From CAJCJE01 sp963818685 (GTDB taxonomy: Bacteria > Actinomycetota > Actinomycetes > Mycobacteriales > Pseudonocardiaceae), in NCBI GenBank assembly GCA_963818685.1, contig CAWFTJ010000006.1:186001-250000 (forward strand): 64,000 nt of DNA, given 5' to 3'. Positions 19,323-27,091 of this stretch are shown piece by piece. Position numbers and translations under genes: made by a program. Under the pieces are notes generated by a model that saw only the letters and a list, made by a program, of their open reading frames with translations, did not search any database and was not told where the DNA came from. Numbering within the stretch: the stretch's first letter is position 1; each line of letters begins with the position of its first letter.

Positions 19323-19642
19323 ATGATCACTTTCAAGCGCATCGGTGGCGCATCGGCGCCGAGGTTGTCGGTGTCGATCTTTCCGAGCCCCTCGACGACG
19401 TGCTCGCCAAGGAGATCAACAGCGCGCTTGTCGAGCACAAGGTCCTCGTCTTCCGGGAGCAGAACCTCGACGACGACGCGCACGTGCGGTTCGCCTCCGT
19501 CTTCGGCCCTCTCACCACCGCACACCCGACCGTGCCCTCGGTCGACGGTCAGCAACACGTGCCGGAGATCGCCCACGGCGAGGGCGCCCGGGCCAACTCC
19601 TGGCACACCGACGTCACGTTCCTGCTCACCCCGCCGAAGGCC
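19323..19642 (+). pseudogene. TauD/TfdA dioxygenase, frameshifted and cut by an IS
   Basis: AGGAGGGAAG precedes ATG 19,323. The product starts MITFKRIGG, then the TauD sequence continues in another frame as RIGAEVVGVDLSEPLDD; one missing base near 19,350 explains the shift. The fold continues through LVFREQNL to the iron-binding SWHTDV (His and Asp ligands) and stops at the IS end at 19,642. The distal His and Arg and about 180 residues are lost, so it cannot be active. Intact relatives hydroxylate or desaturate using 2-oxoglutarate. It was probably the last gene of the cluster operon. Confidence 0.75.
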
Positions 19643-19654
19643 TGTGGGGTGTCA
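19643..19654 (+). repeat. Left inverted end of the IS
   Basis: The sequence TGTGGGGTGTCA is exactly complementary to 20,823-20,834 and marks the junction where the tauD protein sequence stops. Confidence 0.8.
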
Positions 19655-19682
19655 AAAGTCGGCCACAGGGCCTGACCTGCGG

Positions 19683-20753
19683 TTAGGCGGCTGCGTGTTC
19701 GTACTCGTTGATCAGGCCGCCGAGGACTGGTCGGCGGCGTATCGAGGTCCAGCCCGGCTCTGCGGTCGGATGATCCGGCCGTGGTGGTGTGAGTTGTAGG
19801 GCTTGGTGTGGTCTGCGGTGGTTGTAGTGGGTCGCGTAGCGGTCGAGCACGGTCCGCAGGTGGTGTTGGTTGATGATGAGCAGGCGGTCGGTGACTTCTC
19901 GCCTCACGGTTCCGACGAACCGTTCGGCGTAGCAGTTGGCTCGGGGACACCGTGGCGGGGTCTTCACGACTTGGACGCCTGCGCCGGAGAGGGTCGAGTC
20001 GAACGAGGCGGTGAACTGGCCGGCCCGATCGCGGATGAGGAACCGGAAGTCGTCTGCTCGATCGCCGAGGTCCATCAATAGGTTGCGGGCTTGTTGGGTG
20101 GTCCATGCCCCGTCGGGGTTCGTGGTGGTGCCGACGATGTGGACGTATCGGGTGGCGACCTCCATCACGAAGAACGCGTAGACGCGTTTGAGGGTGAGGG
20201 CGCAGTCGACGTGGAAGAAGTCGCAGGCCAACATGCCGGATGCCTGGGCGCGGAGGAACCTTCGCCAGGAGGTGTCGGTGTCGCGCCGGGGAGCGGGTGG
20301 AATCCGCAGGCGCTTGAGCACGCGCCGTACGGTCGAGTCGGCTACCCGGTGGCTGAGCTTGAGCAACTCGCCTTGGATCCGGCGGTAGCCCCAGCCGGTG
20401 TTCTCCCGCGCCATGCGCTCGATCAACGCCACGATGGTGTCGTCGATCGGAGGGCGTCCGGTGCGGTTCGGGTAGGTCCACTTCCTCGCGACCAGGCCTC
20501 GATGCCATCGCAGGATGGCTCCCGGTGTCACCAACCGGTGCTCACGCAGCAGTCGGGGGAGTCGGCGAACCAGCGCGGCGAGCACAGCGCGATCGGCCCA
20601 GTCCAACCGCGGGCGAGGGTTGGTCCGGCGCAGCACGGCGACCTCGTGCCGCAGTACCAGCAACTCCACGTCCTTGGCCGCAGAGGACCGGCCGAGTAGA
20701 ACCAGCCAGTTACCGAGTCGGACGAAAATCAGGTACAGCAGTCGTAACGCCAC
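19683..20753 (-). CDS. IS transposase with rve integrase core
   Basis: A 356-residue transposase. The N-terminal third is a helix-turn-helix region (VELLVLRHEVAVLRR, then an HTH_21-like segment). The catalytic core has the DDE pattern: Asp in LACDFFHVD, Asp in IRDRAGQFT and Glu in CYAERFVGTVRRE. A C-terminal tail HYNHRRPHQAL is typical of IS3/IS481-type enzymes. GTG 20,753 is the start. The gene looks intact and so may be active. Confidence 0.9.
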   Translation of the reverse strand: MALRLLYLIFVRLGNWLVLLGRSSAAKDVELLVLRHEVAVLRRTNPRPRLDWADRAVLAALVRRLPRLLREHRLVTPGAILRWHRGLVARKWTYPNRTGRPPIDDTIVALIERMARENTGWGYRRIQGELLKLSHRVADSTVRRVLKRLRIPPAPRRDTDTSWRRFLRAQASGMLACDFFHVDCALTLKRVYAFFVMEVATRYVHIVGTTTNPDGAWTTQQARNLLMDLGDRADDFRFLIRDRAGQFTASFDSTLSGAGVQVVKTPPRCPRANCYAERFVGTVRREVTDRLLIINQHHLRTVLDRYATHYNHRRPHQALQLTPPRPDHPTAEPGWTSIRRRPVLGGLINEYEHAAA

Positions 20754-20822
20754 ACCTCACGATCATGCCCTGGAGGTCCAGCGTGCCCGATCGTCGCAGC
20801 TCAGCATGCCAGTGCAGAGTTC

Positions 20823-20834
20823 TGACACCCCACA
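20823..20834 (-). repeat. Right inverted end of the IS
   Basis: The plus-strand sequence TGACACCCCACA pairs with the left end. The integrase reading frame starts two bases further on. Confidence 0.8.
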
Positions 20835-20835
20835 G

Positions 20836-21276
20836 GTGCCGTGCCCGCCGCCGCTCACCGCCCTGTTGCACCGACACCTCACGCGGTACGGCACGGCGGC
20901 TGACGGACGCCTGTTCCGCAGTCTGACGGGCGGGGAACTGGCGGAGTCGACCGTCGCCCGCGTGTGGGACAGGGCGCGCAAAGCGGCGCTCACGGCTGAG
21001 GAATACGCGTCCCCGATGGGGCGACGCCCGTATGACCTTCGACATGCCTGTGTGTCGACCTGGCTGGCGGGCGGGGTTCCGTCCACGCAAGTTGCCGAAT
21101 GGGCTGGTCACAGCGTCGCTGTGCTCCATCAGATCTACGCCAAAGTGATAGCCGGGCAGGAGGCAGCGAGCAGGGAGCGGATCGAGCGGGCGCTGGGTCT
21201 GACGGCAGACGGCGAGACCGCGAATAGACCGCAGACGCCCGACGATGGCCGGTCAGGGCCGGACACCACCGGATAG
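20836..21276 (+). pseudogene. C-terminal fragment of a tyrosine integrase
   Basis: The open frame begins at the IS border and encodes 146 residues of the catalytic domain of a phage/ICE-type tyrosine recombinase. The box II arginine lies in RPYDLRHACVSTWL, the GHS histidine in WAGHSVAVL and the nucleophile tyrosine in HQIYAKVI. The N-terminal core-binding domain and box I Arg are absent. The IS, or a deletion beside it, removed them. It ends 65 bases before the 3' end of the tRNA gene, the usual place of an integrase next to its attachment site. Confidence 0.8.
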
Positions 21277-21283
21277 GCGACAA

Positions 21284-21320
21284 CAGGCCCCTCACCAGGT
21301 ATGCGCTGGTGAGGGGCCTG
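21284..21320. terminator. Perfect 15-bp hairpin between integrase and tRNA
   Basis: CAGGCCCCTCACCAG and its complement are separated by 7 bases. The hairpin lies between two convergent genes and can stop transcription from both sides. The T run is short (ATTT on plus). Confidence 0.75.
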
Positions 21321-21340
21321 ATTTGGCACATCACGAAACG

Positions 21341-21414
21341 TGCCCCTGGTGCGACTCGAACGCACACTGGACGGATTTTGAGTCCGCTGCCTCTGCCGAT
21401 TGGGCTACAGGGGC
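21341..21414 (-). tRNA. tRNA with anticodon CAA (nominal Leu)
   Basis: A 74-nt cloverleaf: acceptor GCCCCTG pairs with CAGGGGC, discriminator A, anticodon stem GCGGA/TCCGT around loop CTCAAAA (anticodon CAA), and T arm GTGCG-TTCGAGT-CGCAC. No CCA is encoded. The variable loop is only five bases (CCAGT), whereas tRNA-Leu is normally class II with a long arm. Its 3' end faces the integrase fragment, so it is the likely attachment site of the island to the left. Confidence 0.85.
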
Positions 21415-21600
21415 AAGATCACCGCAGGGACGATCGCGCTTGGGTCAGCTTACCGGGCGTGATTCGGGGCGGTGCGGGTGGGGGAGCGGCTCGGACGGGA
21501 GTCAAGCGGTTCGCGAGGTCTGACTGGGATGATGCGGAACACGCTGCGACGCGTGGTCAGCGGCTTGCACCAGGGAAGGATGCTCTCCAAGATGCCCGGT

Positions 21601-22680
21601 ATGACACAGACTGCGCTCGACACGTTGCTGGCGTCGGTGACGGCCAAGGCCCTCCGGCGCGAACGACCGACTCGCGATGAGCTGCTCGGCGTGCTGAACA
21701 CCGCCGATGCGGATGTGCTCGACGTGGTTGCGGCGGCGTCGCGGGTTCGGCGGCAGTTCTTCGACCGGCGAGTCAAACTGAACTTCCTGGTCAACATGAA
21801 GAGCGGGTTGTGCCCGGAGGACTGCTCCTACTGTTCGCAGCGGCTCGGTTCGACGGCCGAGATCATGAAGTACTCGTGGATCAGCTCGGACGAGGCGGTG
21901 AGCAACGCGCACCGGGCCATCGCCGCGGGGGCGAAGCGGGTGTGTCTTGTGGCGAGTGGGCGCGGGCCGGCGGACCGGGACATCGACCGGGTGTCGGACA
22001 CGGTGGGCGCGATCAAGGATGCCGCGCCGCACGTCGAGGTGTGCGTGTGCCTAGGACTGCTCAAGCCGGGCCAGGCCGAGCGGCTGCGGGAGGCGGGCGC
22101 GGACGCCTACAACCACAATCTGAACACGAGCGCGGAGAACTACGCGGACATCTGCACGACGCACACGTTCGACGACCGTGTCAGCACCGTCAACGACGCC
22201 AAGCACGCCGGCCTCTCGCCGTGCTCGGGCGCGATCTTCGGGATGGGGGAGAGCGATGACGACGTCGTCGGCGTCGCGCTCGCCCTGCGTGAGCTGGACC
22301 CGGACTCGGTGCCGGTGAACTTCCTGATCCCGTTCGAGGGCACGCCGCTGGGCGGCCGGTGGGACCTGACGCCGCAGCGGTGCCTGCGGATCCTGGCCAT
22401 GTTCCGGTTCCTGTTCCCGGACGTCGAGGTCCGGCTGGCCGGCGGCCGCGAGATCCACCTGCGCAGCCTGCAACCGTTGGCGCTGCACATCGTCAACTCG
22501 ATCTTCCTTGGCGACTACCTGACCAGCGAGGGGCAGCCTGGCGCCGAGGACCTGAAGATGATCGCGGACGCGGGTTTCGTTGTGGAGAGCGCCGAGGAGC
22601 AGACCCTGCCGCAGGCTCGTCACGACCTGGTCGCGGTGCGGCGGCGCGGTGCGGGATCGGAGCTGCCCGCCAATACGTGA
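21601..22680 (+). CDS. bioB: Biotin synthase
   Basis: A radical-SAM enzyme that inserts sulfur into dethiobiotin. The cluster-binding motif is CPEDCSYC (Cys-x3-Cys-x2-Cys) near residue 65. Other family blocks are the NHNLNTS substrate segment, the AGLSPCSGAIFGMGE region and RLAGGRE. From ATG 21,601 the protein has 359 residues. ATG 21,592 is almost as good, with AGGGAAGGA 11 bases upstream. No other bio gene is adjacent. The start region overlaps the zone where the divergent tRNA promoter must lie. Confidence 0.95.
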   Translation: MTQTALDTLLASVTAKALRRERPTRDELLGVLNTADADVLDVVAAASRVRRQFFDRRVKLNFLVNMKSGLCPEDCSYCSQRLGSTAEIMKYSWISSDEAVSNAHRAIAAGAKRVCLVASGRGPADRDIDRVSDTVGAIKDAAPHVEVCVCLGLLKPGQAERLREAGADAYNHNLNTSAENYADICTTHTFDDRVSTVNDAKHAGLSPCSGAIFGMGESDDDVVGVALALRELDPDSVPVNFLIPFEGTPLGGRWDLTPQRCLRILAMFRFLFPDVEVRLAGGREIHLRSLQPLALHIVNSIFLGDYLTSEGQPGAEDLKMIADAGFVVESAEEQTLPQARHDLVAVRRRGAGSELPANT

Positions 22681-22763
22681 CGTGCGGACTTCGCCGCGGC
22701 TGGGAGCGTCCTCTGTGGATGATCGTTGACCGGTCGGTGGGCGGATTTCGCTAGGATGGGGAT

Positions 22764-23531
22764 GTGACCGATTTCGAGTCGTCCAGCATGCGGGTCAGCG
22801 ACGCTGATCGAGAATCGGCGATGACCGCGCTCGGCGAACACATGAGCACGGGACGATTGACCGTTGACGAGTACGGGGATCGCAGCGCGCGTGTTTCTAC
22901 CGCGAAGACCCGGCACGACCTGCTCGTCCTCTTCGATGACCTGCCCGAACCGTGGCCGAGGCTGTCCGGCGTCGACCAGGTCGCAGCCACACCCATCCAA
23001 CCGCCGCCGGTGCAGGTGGCCCGTCGGCGCCGTGTGAGCGGATGGGTTCTGGCCCCGCTGGTGCCCTTGGCCTGGATCGCCGCGATCGTGGTCGGTCCGG
23101 CCAGTGGCTACTGGGCGGTGTTGCTCATTCCGCTCGCCCTCACCATTTTCGGTGCGGTGCTGCTCGGTCGTGGCGTGCGCAGGGTGGGCAGGCGGATGGT
23201 CGGCAACTTCACCGATGCCACCGGATTCACAGGTTTCAACGGGCTGAATCGGGGCTGGGGCGGCGACTCGTACGGCAGCGACTACCGCGACGACGCCCGT
23301 TGGGAGCGGGACGAGGCCCGGTCGGAACGCCACGCCGGGAGGGACTACCGCAACGCGGCCCGCTGGGAGCGGCAGGCCAGGCGCATGGGGCGGTACGGCT
23401 GGCAGGCCGAGATACTCGGCCAGATCGGCGCGGAGATCCAGCGCGGCATGCGCGGTGCCTATGGTCGAGGTGGCTACGACTACCGCAGGCGCCACCATCA
23501 CCACCACGGTCGCCGGCACCACCACTGGTGA
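22764..23531 (+). CDS. DUF1707 membrane protein with His-rich tail
   Basis: A 255-residue protein. The N-terminal 55 residues are the DUF1707 domain (MRVSDADRESAMTALGEHM, GRLTVDEYGDRSARVSTAKT). Two hydrophobic segments lie near residues 95-135. The C-terminal half is rich in Arg, Asp and Tyr with repeated RWER units, and it ends in a dense histidine tract. The His-rich tail could bind metal; function is not known. It stands alone. Confidence 0.75.
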   Translation: MTDFESSSMRVSDADRESAMTALGEHMSTGRLTVDEYGDRSARVSTAKTRHDLLVLFDDLPEPWPRLSGVDQVAATPIQPPPVQVARRRRVSGWVLAPLVPLAWIAAIVVGPASGYWAVLLIPLALTIFGAVLLGRGVRRVGRRMVGNFTDATGFTGFNGLNRGWGGDSYGSDYRDDARWERDEARSERHAGRDYRNAARWERQARRMGRYGWQAEILGQIGAEIQRGMRGAYGRGGYDYRRRHHHHHGRRHHHW

Positions 23532-23626
23532 CGTGATCGCTGGGCCAGTTGATCGAGGATGCGACGCGGCGCCTGCGCGGTCGCTGGATCTTGGATTAGC
23601 CTGCTGAGCTGGGAAAACGCGGTAAA

Positions 23627-24417
23627 ATGGCAGGTATGGGAGATCGTGATGTGCACACGGTTGACGGCCTGCTCGACATGCTGGACACGCTGTTCGATCC
23701 GGCCGCTGATCGCTGGACCGTCGATGGCGGCGGCTCCGCCTGGTGGGACCGGTTCTACGCGGATCGGGAGCGCGGAGTTCCGTTCTTCGTCGCCAAACCG
23801 GACGAGAACCTGGTTTCCTACGTTGATCGCGGACTGATCAAGCCCGGTCGAGCGCTCGATCTCGGGTGTGGACCAGGACGGAACTCGGTGTACCTCGCCT
23901 CCGCCGGTTTCGAGGTGGACGCGGTCGACCTCTCGCCGGCCGCGATCGACTGGGCGCGGCAACGGGCCGACGAGACCGGAGCGCGCGTCCGGTTCCTGTG
24001 GGCAATGCCTTCACGGCAATGCCTTCACGGCAAGTTCACGGCAACGCCTTCACCGGCAACGCCTCCACGCTGTCGGAACTGACTGGCCCGTACGATCTGG
24101 TCTACGACTCGGGCTGTTTCCACCACCTGCCACCACATCGGCGGATCAGTCACCTCGCCCTGGTGGACCGGGTCCTCGCGTCCGGCGGTCACTTCGGGTT
24201 GACCGCGTTCACCGCCGAGGAGGGCTCCAGCAGGCCGGACGTGGATTTCTACCGCAAGCCGACCTTGGACGGCGGGCTCGGCTACCCGCCAGAGGCGCTG
24301 CGCGCGATCTTCGCCGACTTCACCGAGATCGAACTGCGTCGCATGCGCGAACTGCCCGACGACGCGTCGAGCTTCGGGGTGCGTTTTCTGTGGACCGCGT
24401 TGTTCGCCAAGCCCTAA
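23627..24417 (+). CDS. Class I SAM methyltransferase, frame broken in a tandem repeat
   Basis: The N-terminal frame has a normal motif I (LDLGCGPGRNSVYLA) and VDAVDLSPAAIDWA. The C-terminal half (DLVYDSGCFHHLPPHRR to LWTALFAKP) is in another frame. The break lies in imperfect tandem copies of GGCAATGCCTTCAC at 24,001-24,068, with unit lengths 14, 14, 11, 15 and 14. Fifteen-base units would encode GNAFT repeats in frame. The two halves together match a small-molecule methyltransferase of usual size. Either the repeat number changes the frame or the consensus is wrong here. Confidence 0.65.
24001..24068 (+). repeat. Five imperfect tandem units inside a methyltransferase gene
   Basis: Units start GGCAA and share GCCTTCAC; their lengths are 14, 14, 11, 15 and 14 bases. 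Units 1 and 2 are identical. Because units are not all multiples of three, a change in copy number alters the reading frame. Confidence 0.75.
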
Positions 24418-24426
24418 CCTCACCGG

Positions 24427-24924
24427 GTGGAACCCGACGTCAACGAGGTGGCCGCCGCGCTGCGGATCAGCATCGGCCTGCTGCGCCGGCAGTTGGGTCA
24501 GGTCGAGACCGAGGGCGGCGGCCTCAGCCTGCCCGAGGTGGCGGCCATGGCGCGACTCGAACGCGGTGGCCCGACCACCGCGGCCGAACTGGCAAGAGCC
24601 GAGCGGATCAGCCCGCAGTCCATGAGCAACACGCTGTGCGCGCTCAGGGATCGCGGCTACGTCGAGGCGGCACCGCATCCGAAGGACGGGCGGCGCGTCG
24701 TGCTGTCCGCGACCCAGACCGGGCTCGCCGCGTTGTGGCAGCGCGACAAGGCACGCACCGAATGGCTCGGCGAGGCGCTCGCCGCCGAGTTCAGCGCGGA
24801 CGAACTGCGCCAGTTGCGGTCGATCGCGCCGTTGATCACCCGGCTCGCGCTGCGGGTGTCGGATCACAGCGCGAGCCCGGAGCAGGTCAGTAGGCCGGAG
24901 CAGGTCAGTAGCCCAGGTCGCTGA
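24427..24924 (+). CDS. MarR-family transcriptional regulator
   Basis: A 165-residue winged-helix protein. The HTH segment reads TTAAELARAERISPQSMSNT, followed by the wing DGRRVVLSATQTG. The family binds DNA as a dimer and usually represses a neighbouring gene. GTG 24,427 is 10 bases after the methyltransferase stop. The 3' end overlaps the convergent aminopeptidase gene by 20 bases and runs through an 18-base duplication that adds residues SPEQVSRPEQVSSPGR. Confidence 0.85.
   Translation: MEPDVNEVAAALRISIGLLRRQLGQVETEGGGLSLPEVAAMARLERGGPTTAAELARAERISPQSMSNTLCALRDRGYVEAAPHPKDGRRVVLSATQTGLAALWQRDKARTEWLGEALAAEFSADELRQLRSIAPLITRLALRVSDHSASPEQVSRPEQVSSPGR
24877..24911. repeat. 18-base tandem duplication at two convergent 3' ends
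   Basis: CCGGAGCAGGTCAGTAG occurs at 24,877 and 24,895. It lies where the marR-like and pepP-like genes meet tail to tail. It lengthens the MarR C-terminus by six residues. Confidence 0.6.
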
Positions 24925-26317
24925 CCCAGCGCTCGACGGCGTCCGCGGTGATCGGCAGTGCCGCCGACATCACCCGGTTGCCGTCCTTGGTGACGACCAG
25001 GTCGTCCTCGATGCGCACGCCGATGCCGCGCAGCTCCGGCGGCACGGTTTCGTCGTGCGGGTGGAAGTACAGGCCCGGCTCGACGGTCAGCGCCATGCCT
25101 TCGGCCAGCGTGCCGCCCTGGTACGCCTCGGCCGAGGAGCGCGCGCAGTCGTGCACGTCGAGCCCGAGGTAGTGGCCGACGCCGCAGACGATGTAGCGGC
25201 GGTGGTGTTGCCCCTTGGGCTCCAACGACTCCTCGACGCCGACCGGCAGCAGGCCCCAGTCGTGCAGGCCCTCGGCGAGCACGGCCATGGCGGTCTTGTG
25301 GAACTGGCGGTAGATCACGCCCGGCCGGACCTCCTCGATCGCGGCCAGGTGCGCCTTGAGTACCAGGTCGTAGACCTGCCGCTGCGCATCGCTGAACTTG
25401 CCCGACACCGGGAACGTCCTTGTCACGTCCGCGGTGTAGAAGGAGTTCGCCTCGACACCGGCGTCCAGCAGGATCGCGGCGTCCTCGGTGACCGCCCCGT
25501 CGTTGCGGGTCCAGTGCAGCACCGGCGCGTGCGGGCCGGACGCCACGATCGACCGGTAGCCGACGCCGTTGCCCATGGTCACCGCGCGCCGGTCGAAGGT
25601 GCCCTGCAGCCAGCGTTCGCCGCCGCCCGCGACCGCGTCCGGCAACGCGCGCACGACATCCACGAATGCCTGCGTCGTCGCGTCGATCGCGACCTGGAGC
25701 TGACCGATTTCCCAGTCGTCCTTGATCCGGCGCAGCTCGGCGAGCACCTGGCGCAGTTCGGCGTCGTCGCCGATGGTCAGCGCGTCCAGCAACGGTTCGA
25801 CGCCGCGGGTCGCCTGCATGGCCGGGTAGTGGCCGCGCAACGCGCCGGGCAGCTCCTCGATCGGCCGGCACTCGATCTCCAGTGCCGCCGACCATTCCCG
25901 CAGGCCCGGGATCGGCCCGTTCCACAACTCGCCGTCGCGCGCGTTGGCGAAGAAGTCCGCGTCGGTCGGACCGGCAGGCTCGCGCAGGTAGAGCGTTGCG
26001 TCGTGCCGGTCGCCGCTTGGCAGCATGACCAGCACGGCGCCCTCGGCGTTCGAGCCGGTCAGCCAGACGAAGTCGGAGTCGGGCCGGAACTCGTAGTCGG
26101 TGTCGTTGGACCGCACCGGCGCCCGACCCGCCGCGACCGCGATCCGCACTCCGGGAAACGCGTGCGAGAGCTTGGCGCGATGCTCGGCGGCCGCCTTGGC
26201 CTGACCCTCGATGTTCGGCGCGTGCCGATCCGCCTCGCCCCAGCCGCCCGCCACGAACTCGCGGAAGCCCGGTGCCGCGCTCAGATTGCTGGGATCACGG
26301 CGTGCGGGACGACTCAT
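24905..26317 (-). CDS. pepP: Aminopeptidase P (Xaa-Pro aminopeptidase)
   Basis: A 470-residue metallopeptidase of the pita-bread fold that removes an N-terminal residue before proline. Metal ligands are visible: Asp in LLDAGVE, Asp in YTADVTRTF, His in GVGHYLGLDVHD, Glu in TVEPGLY and Glu in GVRIEDDLVV. An N-terminal PepP domain (VRSNDTDYEFRPDSDFVWLTG) precedes it. ATG 26,317 follows AGGAGGAA. The gene is divergent from an XRE-cupin regulator, with a palindrome in the 92-base gap. Its place beside a hydroxyproline operon suggests use of collagen-like peptides. Confidence 0.92.
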   Translation of the reverse strand: MSRPARRDPSNLSAAPGFREFVAGGWGEADRHAPNIEGQAKAAAEHRAKLSHAFPGVRIAVAAGRAPVRSNDTDYEFRPDSDFVWLTGSNAEGAVLVMLPSGDRHDATLYLREPAGPTDADFFANARDGELWNGPIPGLREWSAALEIECRPIEELPGALRGHYPAMQATRGVEPLLDALTIGDDAELRQVLAELRRIKDDWEIGQLQVAIDATTQAFVDVVRALPDAVAGGGERWLQGTFDRRAVTMGNGVGYRSIVASGPHAPVLHWTRNDGAVTEDAAILLDAGVEANSFYTADVTRTFPVSGKFSDAQRQVYDLVLKAHLAAIEEVRPGVIYRQFHKTAMAVLAEGLHDWGLLPVGVEESLEPKGQHHRRYIVCGVGHYLGLDVHDCARSSAEAYQGGTLAEGMALTVEPGLYFHPHDETVPPELRGIGVRIEDDLVVTKDGNRVMSAALPITADAVERWVSDLGY

Positions 26318-26376
26318 GACTTCCTCCTGGTGCCAGAATGGCCGATCGACACATCGAACGACCATACTCCGCTGGT

Positions 26377-26392
26377 GTTCGGGAAGTCGAAC
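26377..26392. promoter_or_regulatory. Palindromic operator, copy 1
   Basis: GTTCG-N6-CGAAC (GTTCGGGAAGTCGAAC) lies 17 bases before the XRE-cupin start and 60 bases before the divergent pepP start. The same arms and spacing occur at 27,064-27,079. It is probably the autoregulatory site of the XRE-cupin protein. Confidence 0.6.
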
Positions 26393-26409
26393 GAGTTGGT
26401 GGAGGGACG

Positions 26410-27018
26410 ATGGTGGACGGTCAGGACGGTTCGGTGCGCGACATGCTCGCGGCCAACCTGCGCAGGGCCCGCGCGCAACGCGGCCTCTCGCTGTCCGAGT
26501 TGGCCCGCCGCTCGACCATCGGCAAGGCCACCCTCTCGCAGTTGGAGGCCGGGACAGGCAACCCGACCATCGAGACCGTGTTCAGCCTGTCCAGGGCGCT
26601 CGAACTGCCCATCTCCGACCTGCTCGACCACCGCCGCCCGGCCGGGCTGACCGTGGTGCGTGCCTCGGAGGTCGAGCCGCTCTCCGGGGAGGCCGTCGAC
26701 CTGCGGCTGCTGCGCAGATTGGAGCTGGATTCCGCCGTCGTGGAGGTCTACGACCAACGGGTCCGGCACGAGGGGCGGCAGGCCTCGCTCGGCCACGTCG
26801 GGGTCGAGCACACGATCGTGCAGACCGGCAGGCTCGGCGCCGAGGTCGACGGCGAAAAGGTGGAGCTGGACGCGGGCGACTACATCGCGTTCGACGCACA
26901 CGTGCCGCACAGCTACACCGCGCTCGACGGGCCGGTGCGCTCGGTGCTGTTGTTGCAGTACCGGGGCGGTCAACAACCTGAGCTGCTGCCCCCGCATCCG
27001 GCGGGAGAACCCACCTGA
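26410..27018 (+). CDS. XRE-family regulator with cupin domain
   Basis: A 202-residue regulator. The HTH_3 domain covers about residues 12-66 (LRRARAQRGLSLSELARRS, then GKATLSQLEAGTGNPTIET). A cupin domain follows (DAGDYIAFDAHVPHSYTAL), which usually senses a small ligand. ATG 26,410 follows GGAGGG. By position it controls the hydroxyproline operon that starts 74 bases downstream, itself and perhaps pepP. Similar PuuR-type proteins repress amine or amino acid catabolism until the substrate appears. Confidence 0.88.
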   Translation: MVDGQDGSVRDMLAANLRRARAQRGLSLSELARRSTIGKATLSQLEAGTGNPTIETVFSLSRALELPISDLLDHRRPAGLTVVRASEVEPLSGEAVDLRLLRRLELDSAVVEVYDQRVRHEGRQASLGHVGVEHTIVQTGRLGAEVDGEKVELDAGDYIAFDAHVPHSYTALDGPVRSVLLLQYRGGQQPELLPPHPAGEPT

Positions 27019-27027
27019 ATCAGGCCG

Positions 27028-27057
27028 TTGACACTCGGCTGACCGGGAACCTACCCT
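27028..27057 (+). promoter_or_regulatory. Promoter of the hydroxyproline operon
   Basis: TTGACA at 27,028 and TACCCT at 27,052 are 18 bases apart. The expected start site falls on the first bases of the palindrome at 27,064, so a bound regulator would block transcription. Confidence 0.55.
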
Positions 27058-27063
27058 CCAAGT

Positions 27064-27079
27064 GTTCGTTTTGTCGAAC
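27064..27079. promoter_or_regulatory. Palindromic operator, copy 2
   Basis: GTTCGTTTTGTCGAAC has the same 5-bp arms and 6-base spacer length as the site at 26,377. It lies just after the -10 box and 12 bases before the GTG start of the oxidase gene. Confidence 0.6.
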
Positions 27080-27091
27080 GGTTGGGGTCCA

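Larger units (their letters stand above)
19643..20834 (-). mobile_element. Insertion sequence with 12-bp inverted ends
   Basis: A 1,192-bp element bounded by TGTGGGGTGTCA on the left and its exact complement TGACACCCCACA on the right, ending TG...CA as in the IS3-like superfamily. The identity extends two more bases on each side (CC/GG). It contains one transposase gene on the minus strand. The bases outside the two ends differ (GGCC left, GGTG right), so no target duplication is visible. This suggests a deletion or recombination after insertion. Confidence 0.8.

Noticed and set aside
20515..20835. N-terminal part of the integrase inside the IS right end
   Set aside because: The open frame continues across the IS border by chance; integrase-like sequence begins only after the inverted end.
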